From positions 1,958,501 through 2,022,500 of the forward strand of contig JASJOG010000019.1 in NCBI GenBank assembly GCA_030142905.1: a stretch of 64,000 bases of DNA, in the 5' to 3' direction. The translations under genes were made by a program, and so were the position numbers. Origin of the DNA: Heliopora coerulea. Lineage: Eukaryota > Cnidaria > Anthozoa > Scleralcyonacea > Helioporidae. Positions 48,801 through 62,000 of the stretch are shown in pieces. The number at the start of each line of letters is the position of its first letter. The first letter of the stretch is position 1. Below the pieces are notes generated by a model, which had not been told where the DNA came from, searched no databases, and saw nothing but the letters and a program-made list of their open reading frames with translations.

Positions 48801-51800
48801 GCGCAGTTGCAACCAAAGATTACACAATTAAATGAAATGACCACACAAATGGAGGGAGCTGATGGTGTTGATGTTAATGAATTTGCTGAAATCAAGTCAG
48901 AATTGGCTGACTTCAATTCACGATGGGTGGTTATCACTGAACAGACAAATGAAGAAGAGAAAAGGTAATGATAGTTCCGATCTTATCGATAGTAAGTTCG
49001 TGGATTTCGTAGATCCATCGGGAGCCCTTGGACGTCTTTATTCATTAACTGTGATGTTTCTAGCTACATAGCAGATTCAAGAACAATACTATTATTTGAA
49101 AAGTTCTGGCAGTTGAGCTTTTTAAGATTTGCCCACTAAACAATCCTTTTTTCCTCCCAACCTTCTTAAGCCGTATGATGCGAAGTATCACACATCTGCA
49201 TGAGATTGGTTTGCTTGAAAGGAGCTAAGCTTTTTACATATTTAAATAGCATAACTCGTGTGTCATACACAGAACGGAGACGCCCAAGCAAAGCTCCATT
49301 CTTAAATGACTGTTTATTCCTCTTTGATGTCCTTAAGATTCCTTGCTGCTCTTAACACTTTCGGGACTCGATGTCTCCTTTGGCGAGTAAAATCGTCTCA
49401 TGTTAGCCTGTGTAAAGTAGTATAGTATTCGTCGTCAGCCGGTAAAGGATTAACAAATGAAGTTTATCAAATAATCAAATTGTATGTTCAAAAGTGCCAA
49501 ACTCATAAATTTACTCTTTGTTTCAAGGCAACCGCCTATCTCGCGGGAAACTGTTGACAAGACAACCACCATGGTTGTTCAGGTAGGTCAAGCTGACACT
49601 TCGACTGTGTAAACGTTAAAGTTTGCCTGGCTACAAATGTCAACTGTAATAAGAGATTTAACGCCGGAAGTTAACAATTAAGCTAGACGTTAATATGTAT
49701 GCAACTTGCCTCTGAGGCTTGTTTGGCCTAAGCTTAATATATGCTTATTCCCAGGATATGGTAAAAAATATTACACTATCGGTCCCGTTTCTTAGGCCGC
49801 TCCATCCGCTACTGTACGTTATGGTGACGAGGTCATTGAAATTACGACAGTTTCCACCAACGAGATCGTGATTAAGTACAAAGTTTTGTATTATGAAATT
49901 ATGATTATGGTCAAAAACATCGAGGCTAACGTGGAACAGATCAAAGCCGCCCCTCCGAGCAATACGACAGCTGTGATGCTTAAGGTATGAGGATAATTTC
50001 TACAAGTTTTCGCTTTTAAACTATACATATTGCGCGTTGTGCAAACTGTTACAATAAAGTCATAAAAGAAGTAAAATCAAATGAAGTCAATTGCTACTGT
50101 TTGAACTAGCTTTAATCGTTTGAGCTTTTGTCATCCACGACGAATTTTTGATGTTGTAGACGACGAAACTTCTAACGATTAAAACTAGGTCAAACAGTAG
50201 CTATTGACATCATTTGATTTTACTTCTTCTTTTACCATCGTGCAATGCTACTGAAGGACAATTTTAGCCTTTTTGTGTTACTGTAAGGTAGTAGGTAACA
50301 TTTCATCGCGTGACTCTTGATCGTTTCATCGTATGGATTTGGATTACTGTCATAATTCGCTTTAGTGAATGTCCTCCCGTTGTCGAAGACATGGCGATAC
50401 GTGTAGATTTGAGTGTAACTGTTTTCATGTTGCTCACCATACAGGCTCTTTAGTGACTGTGACATCAATTGGATAAGCTCTTAACTGTCCAACTTGAACT
50501 CTTTTTGCTGAAATCTTGTACAAATTAATTTCCTTAATTTTTAATCGTGCTTACCCTATCAACGTTCCTTTGGGCAGGAACCCGGAGAACCCCCAAAAAC
50601 CCCACGACTTTGGGCAGAGAGTGGACAGACTCTTCCTGCATGGGATCAGATGTCCGGTACCATGGGATCAGAGGTCCGGTACCAGCGATGTCATAGTCAG
50701 ACACGCTCACATATCCATTTGAGATTTGCTTATCGCCATTTTGAGTCTGAATGACAATATGATTCTTCATGCTCACAATAGTGTCACTACATTTCACCTT
50801 TCGTTGAAATTCTTTGTAAGAGGCAGGATATTCTAGACACCAAAGTGATGCTTAATTCTTAGGAGGGCCAGTGTTCTAGGACTTAATGGGAGTCAGGAGC
50901 AAAATACCTAGGAAAGACGCGAAGAATACTCTCTCTGTTTATAACCCGATTTCCTGTGATGTCAGTAACTGAAGTGCATGATTTTCAGACATACAAACAA
51001 CGAATGGTGGTAAGATCGTAGAGGTGTACAATTTTCATGTTGTTGCAGGAGAACCAACAGCAGATGGAAGAAGTCCAGATCAAGATAAAGCAACTTCAAG
51101 ACATGATAGTAAAAATGCAAGGCGCTGATGGGGTCGACCCAAAGGAGTTCTCGGAAATCCAGTCTGAAATGCAACAACTCGATTCCCGGTGGACCACCGT
51201 GAAAACAGACAGTGAATCTGAGGAGCAAAGGTAATCAGACAAATGTTAAGGTTATCTCCTGTTGGAAGCCAAGCCGTATGCTCACAACGTTGCAGCGATC
51301 GAAAAATTATGTCGCATGATAAAAATAGCGATGAGAATTGAATCTGACCATTTTACAAGCGATGGCATCTTCAGGGCAAACAACGGCCTGGAGTACGTCC
51401 AGGGCACGTGCCTTCCAGTATTTTTAACAGGATGAAAAGGGCCTTTCTTTATGGGAGAACGTGCTCTTTTCGTTCAACAAAAACGCTGTTGTCGGGTAAA
51501 GATCTATGGTCAAATAGTAAGTCAATAGCACGTGCCTTCCAATGTTTTAAAATGATTAAAAAGCCTTTCTTCGTACAGGAGCGTTCTCTTTTCTTCTATT
51601 CCTCTCGATTCATTTTAAAAAATTTTTCATCGTGTGAAGTTGGAACTGAGCCGGAGCATATGCAAGTCGAACAAACTGTAATTAACGTTCATCCCCTTAC
51701 ATGGCGCTATTGTTATAACATTTCTGCATTGCTTACCTATAAGTACGAAATTATATTAACAAGGTAGTTCTTTATTCAACAGAATAACCAGCTCACTGGA

Positions 51801-53062
51801 TTCCAGCAGTAAGCAAAAGACAGCTCTTGATGAGTGGCGAAAGAAGTGCGAAAGTATCGGAGACTGGATGGACTCGATCGAGGACTACGTGGAGGTTTTA
51901 GAAAGGAGAAAGCCGTCCAGCGATCTGATGACAGTGAAATATCAAATGGAGGAATGTGATGTAAGTTCTGAGGGACGACTTTGCGGTATTATTTGAGACT
52001 TAAGTGTAGGAGGCGTAGCAGTTGTGATGCAGCGAGATTGTACAACTTCCTTGGTCAAAGTCAATGTTTGGTAGTAGCCCTGGGGTGTGGGATGAAATTA
52101 CACTTGAAGGTCTAGTATCGTGTACATCAGGAGCTTAGTGTCAAAATATCTTCTTTATCTTACAGTTTCCACGGTTTTCTGGGACAGTTTTTTTGACGTT
52201 TATCGTAACAGTGAACACTCATCCCTCTTCGCCACACATTTGCAATAGTCCCTTCCAGCAAGCAACGACACAAATCTTTCCAAAGAGACCCTTTGCACGT
52301 ATTCCCATGCTGACTTGGTGGTTGTTTTTCTGTTGCAGAAATTACGAGAGAGGATTGTGTCAGATGAAGAGCCTCGCTCTACATTTTCACTTGGCCAAGA
52401 AATCGTCGACGGATCGAGTTTTAGTCCGGATCAGAAAAATAAAGTCAGAAGACAAATGAATGAAATGAAAACGGAATTGGAAAAGTTGTCACAAAGGGCG
52501 AGTGCTACGAAACCTCGGTAAATATGTTAATTCCATGTGAATCTTCAACCGTTAAGTGTTCGTTCTTAAACACTAACGAACATACTTGGTGTCCAATAGG
52601 TACGAGCGAGTGATTGAGAGGATTGAAGCCGACAAGAGGCAGCGGTTAGTAAAGTTACAGACGACATACAGTGACTTGGATCGACGGATAAATGTACTAA
52701 AAGATAGGGATGATAAAATTGGGAAGGTGGAAGGAGACCAAGCGACTGTTCGATCAAAGGAAACCGAGATTGAGGTATACGAGTAACTGAGTATAGAATA
52801 AATTAGGAAAAGGTTTCAAAATTTAGAAACAAATTTAGGAAAGAAGATATGTGCGATAACTGTTTATGAAGAGTTTAACATTGGAGAGCTATATTTTTTT
52901 CATACTTTCTTTCTACCGAGAAAATTGAAGATGCGCGATCAGGATTATACATAACGAGAACGAAAAAATGTACGCTCTCTAATCGAAATATTTTTAATGA
53001 ACAAGTCTTCGACTACCGGTCTGTCGTCTTCAACGGGTTAAAGATAAGTTGAAAGAAAACCA

Positions 53063-53095
<33 letters not shown>

Positions 53096-56000
53096 GTAAA
53101 TACAAAAAGAATTACGTAATGGATATAAACAAATATGACACATATATATGACGCGGTCCGGTATATATGTCATATTTATTTATATCCATTACGTAATTCT
53201 TTTTGTATTTACTATACATATTAGTCTTCTTTCCACTTACCTTCAACCCGTTGAAGACTACAGACTGGTATTCGAAAGCTCGTTCATTAAAATTATTTTG
53301 ATCATAAAGCGTACATATTTTCGTTCTCGTTTTACCATTGTTGCATTTTACATACTTGATTCGTGCGAGAAATTGTTTTTCATAAAAAGTTTGACTTGTG
53401 AAATCTGTGAAATTTCGAAATTTGTCGAGTTGTACCTGGAGTTTATTGATGTATGTTGTTCACCTTGCTTTGTGACAAACTTGTAAAGAACAGCCAAGTG
53501 TAGTTTCAACTCCTTTTGAAACTGGTTAAACGTGATGAAAAACTTATCGTTTTTCGTTTGTTTTCATGCTAGTTGCTGGTATCTGATATCCAAGTCTTCC
53601 AACCACGTTTCGACAATTACCGTCAAGCAACTTGGGAAACGATGGAGGACCCAACCATAAGTCAAGTTGAGAAAGAGAACATACAAAAACAAGTCACTTC
53701 TTTAGAAGAACGCTGGGGTGCACTCATCCGTTCTGTTTATTCAAGAAGCGAAGCGTAAGTTCAGCAAGTAATTCATTGAGATGAGATGTCGACTAAGGAT
53801 TGTCCGGGCGGAATTTCGAAATATGGGTACAGGACACCAGAACTTTAGTCCAACTCTAGTCCATCCATTGTTTCTTTTGTATCACTCTGCTCTCCCTTCC
53901 AAGCAATTCCTATTTCGTAGGGTGTTCTGTTTTTCACTTCACCAGTCTATACTGCAGACTGATGACTGAATATTACTTGGATATAATACGAAACGTGTAC
54001 TAATGGCGCTCTTTTTCCTTGTCCTAGTGCCAAAAGCCTTATTGCTAAGCTACCTCAGGGAGGTGTCCTGGAAGAACTTATCATCGTTGAGAATGTGCGT
54101 CATGATTACAGCATAGATTGGGGATCTCACACGGATTTATTTGGAGACCCACATACGTATGTATACTATACTAGTGTTCGGGCAAATGTATTTGCGGTTA
54201 TGCTATGTCAGTGCTCATGGTCTGTCTCACCAGGCTTCAGGAAGTTTCTAGTTGGATCCCCGTCTGGGGCTCAGCAATCGGTTTTCTGAAGTTTGAGTTT
54301 GATGGACGTCCAACGATCATTCATGTATATGTCCAAGCTCTCACATTCTAAAACATAATGAGAATTAATTTATTTTATGTTCCATTAGCTTTTATACAAA
54401 CTAAAAAACTAAGATTAATTGTGTACCTTAGCATAAATCCGAATTTTTGTCTTTTTACAGTTTTTGTCCCTATTGTTTTGATTTGAATATGTAACTTGAG
54501 ATTTTAGAATACTTAAATACGTTCGTTGTTTAGTTTAGCTCGTTTTAACCATCTAATGACCCTGAAGATGGACGCTTAAGTTCGAAATTTCGATGTGTTA
54601 TAGTTTCTTAGTTTAAATTATGGCTGATTGAACATACAGTAAATTATTATGGGAATACCGAGCAACATATCTGTTTTGGATTTTAACTATAATGAGAATA
54701 GATTACCAACTGACTCGCCCTCATTCAACTATGCCTCTGTTTGCGGTATACTTGTTTGTTTCACAAAAAGTAATGTACTCTGCAAACTTTTCTCAATTCA
54801 CTCGTAGGGAGGACGAAGGTGCACATGAAATTAGAATCTATCGCGAACGTTTGATGACAAGATGGAGACGAGAATGTCGGGAGGTTGACGAAGCATTGAA
54901 AGTGGTCGAACGTGAAAGCGAAGAACTCGGTGATATAGAAGGCGATCCTTCCAAGATAGCGATGCAAATAGCAAAACTGAAGGTTAGACTTGGGGACTTC
55001 GTTAAACAGCTACGAGTCAAAGCAAGCATTTAAACGAGAAATTTTTTTTCAAGGACACCTCCCATTATACCAAGCATTCTGATATTCAGTCCACTACCGC
55101 CAGGAAAATTTCTCTTGCAGGTTTTATCATTTATGTTGAAGTTGATCGTACAAGCCGTTGAAGTCTTGAGAAATACTGTTAGTGCCTAGCGTTTGCACAA
55201 CTTCAGCGACAGTCATCTTCACAGACAAGTTATTTGACTATATTTGACCAAGCGTTATTGATACCTGCATTTAAGTGATTATTTATGTGCACTTTCCTTT
55301 GACTTATAGCGTTATTGGTTATCCCTCGTTCTCCAAAGTTTAGTTAGGCCAGTTTTGTCTGTGAATCCATGCTACTGAAACTGGCAGATATTTTCTCACT
55401 ATCAGCCGTAAGATGTTCTTGATTTCCCAGTACTTCTCCAGTGAGCATGTATTCTGAAAGACACTTCTCTGTTCACGGGACCCGTTTTTGTTCTTCACTT
55501 CTGTTCGAAAGCACACTAATTTTAACACTTGCAGTGTGAGAAAATTTCTTTCAAAATTTGTTTTCATTCAAAGGTTATAATGGTGGGCCTTAAAAGCGTA
55601 GAGAAGGAGTACAATGACTTACCACCTTTCGCAAAAACCTTGTTAGAAGATCCAAAACTGACTCAAGAAGATCATGAAAAAATCCAAGATGATCTTACCT
55701 CATACTCGTCTCGCTTCGAAGCTCTCCGCAAACTGGTCTTGGTGAAGGAAGAAAGGTAAATTACAAAACTCCTTCGGCAATTTGCAGTAGAGTTACTGTT
55801 TGCAAGCTCTTTACCATCTCAACTAGGTCTCGTTCGTCTTGCAACTTTTTTTAAGTATCGCTTTATCGATTCTTCCATGGTTTCTTCATCTTATATTACA
55901 TGGCTGTGCAGGCACCAACAATGCACTGGTTAATCCTGAAGTCATTTTGGTGTAACCAAATCTATTTCTCAACAAGGAGTTTGATTGTATCTGCATTTGC

Positions 56001-59000
56001 CCTTGTTTAGGTTGCAGGATCATCTTTCTGCTAAAACTAGTGTCGTTATCAAGGAAAATTACGTCGTTACGGAACAAAAGAAGGAAGAACCACCTGTGGA
56101 TTGGATCACAACAGAAACGGCAGTCGTGGAAGAAAGGTCAGCCGAACTTTAAGGACGCGTCTGCGCATTAAACGTCTAAGCATTCAAATTTTATATTAAT
56201 TTGAGTGACGAAGCGTTCTCTCTTGCGTTTTCCTTCTTTCGGTTTCATTTTAGTGAATTCCTCTTTCCATTGTAGTGGACATATAACTTACAGTTACGCT
56301 AAAAATGGTCTGGGAGGTCCTGGCAAACGAACCAAGTGCGAAACATAGGGGGCTTGGGAAGTCATCCATCACCGTGTCAACTGCAGGGACTCCGCGAGAG
56401 TGGCGAGAGATCGCTCATGACTTGCTCGGCTATAAGACATAAGTTTTTGTGGCCACGCCAAGTATATAAGTGACCGGGATCGCGTGGTGTCAGCTGCGCC
56501 GTATTTAATATCCTATTATGCTTTTTAGTGCACCACCAGAGCCTGTAACACCCAGCAACGCCGAGGCTGTGAAACAATGGTGGGACGAGTGTCGGATTGT
56601 ATCACTATGGACAAAAAGAGCTGAGGAACTGTTACAACACGATCGGCCGTCGCCATCAGATTTAAAACACGCGAAAGAAAAACACGATAAAATCGAGAGA
56701 TTGATTCAGGAAATCAGCGTATATGACACAAAGGTGACACTTCTGTTGAAAAAGGGCAGTGATATTGTGGATGACTCAGTTACAGATCCGAAAGATGGCC
56801 AGCGTATGAAAGAAGAAATGAAGTCTTTGAAGGACCGATGGGACAATCTGCAAGTGAATGGGTTCAGTGAAGAGAGAAGGCAAGTGTTCCATAACGAAGT
56901 GATTCTCAGGGTAATCTTTAGCGTATTGACCAAGGATTTACCAGGCGGAAATCGTAGTCGTAGGATGAATATTTAATGCCCAGCTCAAGATTCGAATGTG
57001 AATAGCCATGACAGGATAAATCACGACAAATAACCAAACATGTTAGTTTATACAAGCTTTACTGACGTTTCGTTGCTAACGCGCGACATTTTCAAAGTGA
57101 TATACATGATGGATAAGGTAAGGATATAAATATGATATTTACAAGGTGTGAAAAATGATTAGCCAATGAGAGAGGAGAAAAGGTATGAGAAAAGTAGAAG
57201 AGGAAGAGCGGAAGGAGAGAAGACTAATTAAAATAAGGCAAGCAAAGGCAAGCGGAACAGACCTGATGTTTTCATTAAGGACAGGCTTAAATTTGTCAAT
57301 GAGTAAACTCTCCCGAATGAGTAACTCAAAGGGCGAGTTACCGGACGAAATAATAGAAAAGTCATCGGCGGAGATGGTGCGATGAGAAGCTTTGGTGTGA
57401 GAAAGGATTCTAGACAGGCTAGTGTAAGATCTTTTCTTCCCAGTTAAAGGGGAGATTCCTAGATGTTTTATAGATGCGTGTGTGTAGAAGGCGTCGAGTT
57501 TGCCCTATATACGATGCTCCGCAGCATCGACACGAGTATTGATAAACAACATGCGATCTCATTAATTTAGGAATACAGTATTATCCTTGAACCGGAAGAA
57601 ACTAGACAGACGTTTGTCAGACTCAAAGATAACCCGTAGCTCAACTTGAGGAAAACAGGAGGAGAAAACTTCTCTCCTCCTGTTTTCCTCAAGTTGAGCT
57701 ACGGGAAGAAAAGATCTTACACTAGCCTGTCTAGAATCCTTTCTCACACCAAAGCTTCTCATCGCACCATCTCCGCCGATGACTTTTCTATTATTTCGTC
57801 CGGTAACTCGCCCTTTGAGTTACTCATTCGGGAGAGTTTACTCATTGACAAATTTAAGCCTGTCCTTAATGAAAACATCAGGTCTGTTCCGCTTGCCTTT
57901 GCTTGCCTTATTTTAATTAGTCTTCTCTCCTTCCGCTCTTCCTCTTCTACTTTTCTCACACCTTTTCTCCTCTCTCATTGGCTAATCATTTTTCACACCT
58001 TGTAAATATCATATTTATATCCTTACCTTATCCATCATGTATATCACTTTGAAAATGTTGCGCGTTAGCAACGAAACGTCAGTAAAGCTTGTATAAACTA
58101 ACATGTTTGGTTATTTGTCGTGATTTATCCTGTCATGGCTATTCATATTCGAATCTTGAGCTGGGCATTAATATTCATCCTACGAATCTTTAGCGTAATG
58201 AACTTTGAGGTAAAGGTGATTGCTGTAATTCCGCTCTCGTCAAATAAAATCTTTAAGTTGACTTTGCGAGAGTTGGAACATGTAGAAGTGCATTGGAAAA
58301 ACTTGACGTGGCTTGTTTTTCTACGTAATTCCTTTTCTGGTATCGCATCAATTATTCGTTTTTGATGAGTTACCTGTATCAGCAGAAGCGTACTTATTGT
58401 CTAAGTCATGATCTACCCGGTAGGATTGTCGCAAAAAAATTGTTCCTGTTAATGCATACGATTCAGTTATCAGCGTCTTCAGGAAGTATTGCTACATTCG
58501 TGAGCGAATCGTAAGCAGGAATTGTGTTGTTAAAAATAAATTGCATACGCCAGGAAGAATAGGCGTATGCGGCAATGTTAGGTGGGTCCTGATGTAAGTG
58601 TCTCAACCAGATTGGCTGCTCTACTCATTGTCTCTAAAGATATGGATTACTGCATGGAGAGTAACGCAGTAAAACTAAGTGTTTCGGCTAAAAATGCTTG
58701 TACCTAATTATCTAGTAAATTTAAAAAACTGAAATTAGTTTTTACTAAAATCATTCGCCATGAATTTCTGAGATGACGGCTGGTTCGTACTTCTCCTTCG
58801 TCAATTGTCGATCACCTCATTGCAACTTCGGAGTCGTAGTCCAAATGTAGATATCTTGTCATCGATTACCTTATTCTTCTATTTTTCTCGTCATTTCTTT
58901 TCCTAATTCGGTCTATTTATGCCACATTTAGTCTCAACGAGCTAATAAATAAACTGAGAGAACTCGAGGAGTGGAATAGGAAGTCGGATGCCTTGAAAGG

Positions 59001-62000
59001 ATGGCTGGAAGACACTGAACACAGCGTTGACTCTTGCAGCACACCAACTAGTAATCCGGACGAGAAGGAAAAACAGTCTCTGTTTCTGGAGGTATGAAAG
59101 ATAGTGATTGAAAGTCTTACGTATACCGCTATGACCTTTCGGTCAACACAACTGCATTTTCTTCAATTTCTAAGTTACCGTTCGTTTGGGTTTTTTCACT
59201 GGTAGCATTACTTAACATAAACTGTGAAGTGTATATTCGGTTGCAGTAAATCACAGAACTGGAGAACACTTATTCAATTTCAATTGTCGACTTTTTTTTT
59301 TTGCCAAAATTAAAAACAGAACGCCATCCACATATATATTTCTGTATCTTCAGATTTTTCCTGCAAATGAGAAAAACGATCGAAATCTAGTTAATTGCAA
59401 AACAACAGAACTTTTTTAGCAGTAACATTCAGACGCTGAGTATGATTTCATTTTTCATCTAGCTTTTCATCGTTTGATCACTAATTTTGGAAATCATAAA
59501 AACCAGTAGCAGGAACAGCAACACGTCGTCTTACCAGATTTTTCTCTTTCCCTAAACAGAAATTCTTGAGAGAACGAACCCAGAATCAGGGAACTGTGGA
59601 CGAAGTTCTCGGCTACGGGAATCGTTTAGTTGAGAAGAATTTAGTGCCAGAGCAGCAGCATCAACAAATCACCTCTGACATTAATATTTACCGCGAGAAA
59701 TGGAACGAATTGATCAAGAAAGCAGAACTTCTCCAGAAAAGGTTTGATGACGATTAACTTCAGAAATATACTATTAAAAAGTTTGAGATACGCTCACAGG
59801 ACATCGTCAATCCTCTACTATTCGTTAACTTAATCCCAGAAAATGTTATATCGTAAGGTAGTTCTCTCTTTCCTCTTTTACGGTGTTCTTGAAAAAGTTG
59901 AGCGAAACTAATACGAAATATAAGCTAAAAGGACTACTCATGTTGGTTTATCCTGAAGGCCTTTACGTAGACGTTTCTAACACTGACACCGTGTACACTT
60001 CTCTTGGGAAATTTTAAAATCTTCCAGTTTTTACAACTTCATTTCGAAGGTACTAGATGGTTATCAGTTTCCCATGATTTTAGTTGTATTGCCCGCCCAG
60101 GTTTTTCGTTTCAGATTTTGTGTAGGATGGAGCTCGTGTCCCTGACATGTATCTCCAGGAGGTCGTGGTTTGGGCGCACGTGAACTAGTTACCCTTCGTT
60201 GATATACTTCCCTTATATTTGCTGATAAGTGAGAAGTCGATCGATAAATGCATGGACATTTAGGTGCAACAGTTTTCTTGAAACGTGTAATATACTCTAT
60301 TTTTTATACTGTGTTTTTTAGCGTTGAGTCAGGAAAGCAGGACCTCCAGGAATTCGTAGAATGCCGCGAAGAGTATGTCGTCATTATCACGTGGATTATT
60401 AACCAGGAGAAGCGTCTTCAGGAGCTCAGAGATGATCAAAGTGGAGACGACGAGGCTTTGCGCAAAAGGCGTATCTTAATTGAGGTAGGATTGCAGGATT
60501 GAATTCGTGGTTTACCTGCTAGACACAAAGTTTGCGTCCTGTTAAACAAGCTTCTGCAGTTTAGCACAAATTCCACGATTACATTAATGCGCTTGCTACC
60601 AAGTTGTTTACTTGAATGTTTGCCGTGCCCCAGACTTGAGACAAATCCGTACCCCCCTGAATACCTGCGAGACGCCCAGGAGGTCAGGGGTTGGATACGC
60701 GTCAGTCACATGCACTGATTCAGATGGTGAACGAAGGCTACATGTGTGAACGAGGTTAAAAACAATCAGTATATCAGTATGTGTGGTAACCAAAAGCTCG
60801 TAAGAATAAATTCTTTGGTCAGACAACGTGTAGTAATTTTTTTGTTCGTGAATCATTATGTCGTTGAAGATTACTTTATATTGCTCCTAAATTACACACG
60901 AAAAGAAAAAGTTGGAAAATTAGTCTTAAATTGGGCACAGAATCATCGTGATTTACATAAAGTTGTCATTAATATTTGCCGGCTCATACAGTTCAACTTC
61001 TTATCTCCAACTAGTCGGTGAACGTGGATCTTTACACTTCGTCATAAATTCCACACCTCAATATTTCATTTCTGGTTTATTTTTGATTTTTGATTCACAG
61101 GGTGATTTTTTTTATTTTATTGTAATTTTGATATAGGAAATCATCGAGGAGATTATTATTTATCGCAGTAGACTTCGTGAGCTTATCGAGAAAAGTGAAC
61201 ATCTTTCAGGCAAAGATTCTCTCCCACCCGAAGAGAGAGATAAAATGTTAAAAGAATTGAAAGCCCTGGAGATCAGACTGGATAAAGTAAACATTGAGGC
61301 CAAAGAAGATGACAAAAAGTAAGTTAGCACAATATCTGTCACGATCGCCGATGTTTTTCTAAACTCGTTATTTCAAAAGTGTGTTCTGAGCCCCCTGACA
61401 ATAGTTGGTTCTCTAACGTTTCGGTGACCAGTGAGCTGCTTTAACCGTTGAGCTATACCAGAAATAAGTTGGCCAACGAAGGTTGTATATGCGTACAAAG
61501 GTTGTGAGGAAAATGGAATATAGTTTGATACTGTTACTTAGTACTTCATCTTCTCCGGACTGTAAGATTTCATTGCAATCCCAACGGGACCAATATTCAA
61601 TTTTCATCTCCCTGCAGTCATCGTGTCATAAGGTGTAGTAATCAAAAGACATTTTAAACCACTCTAAGATCATCTAATTCAGCTGTTTTCATCAGAATAG
61701 TTGAGTGAGGCTTCAGTTTTTTTTGTTTACCATCTTCGTACCATTTGGTTTGCAATTGTCTGGGATTTTAAGCCTGCGCACATTGACCATTGTTAATGTA
61801 CATGATATGTCGGACCATACCTGGTGCTGTAGACAACTTTCGAGATTACCTGATTGTAAAATTCTTATTGTCAGGCTGGACGACGAAATCAAAGGCAACA
61901 GCACAAAATATGAAGATTGGCAAAATAAAGCCGATGATCTCGACAAATGGTTGGTAACAATAAAAACAGAACTGAAGTCAATTGAGGTACCTACGACTGA

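Noticed and set aside
57185..57959. A charged 66-residue protein gene present on both strands
   Set aside because: It is the antisense of the Penelope-like coding region in each arm of the inverted repeat.
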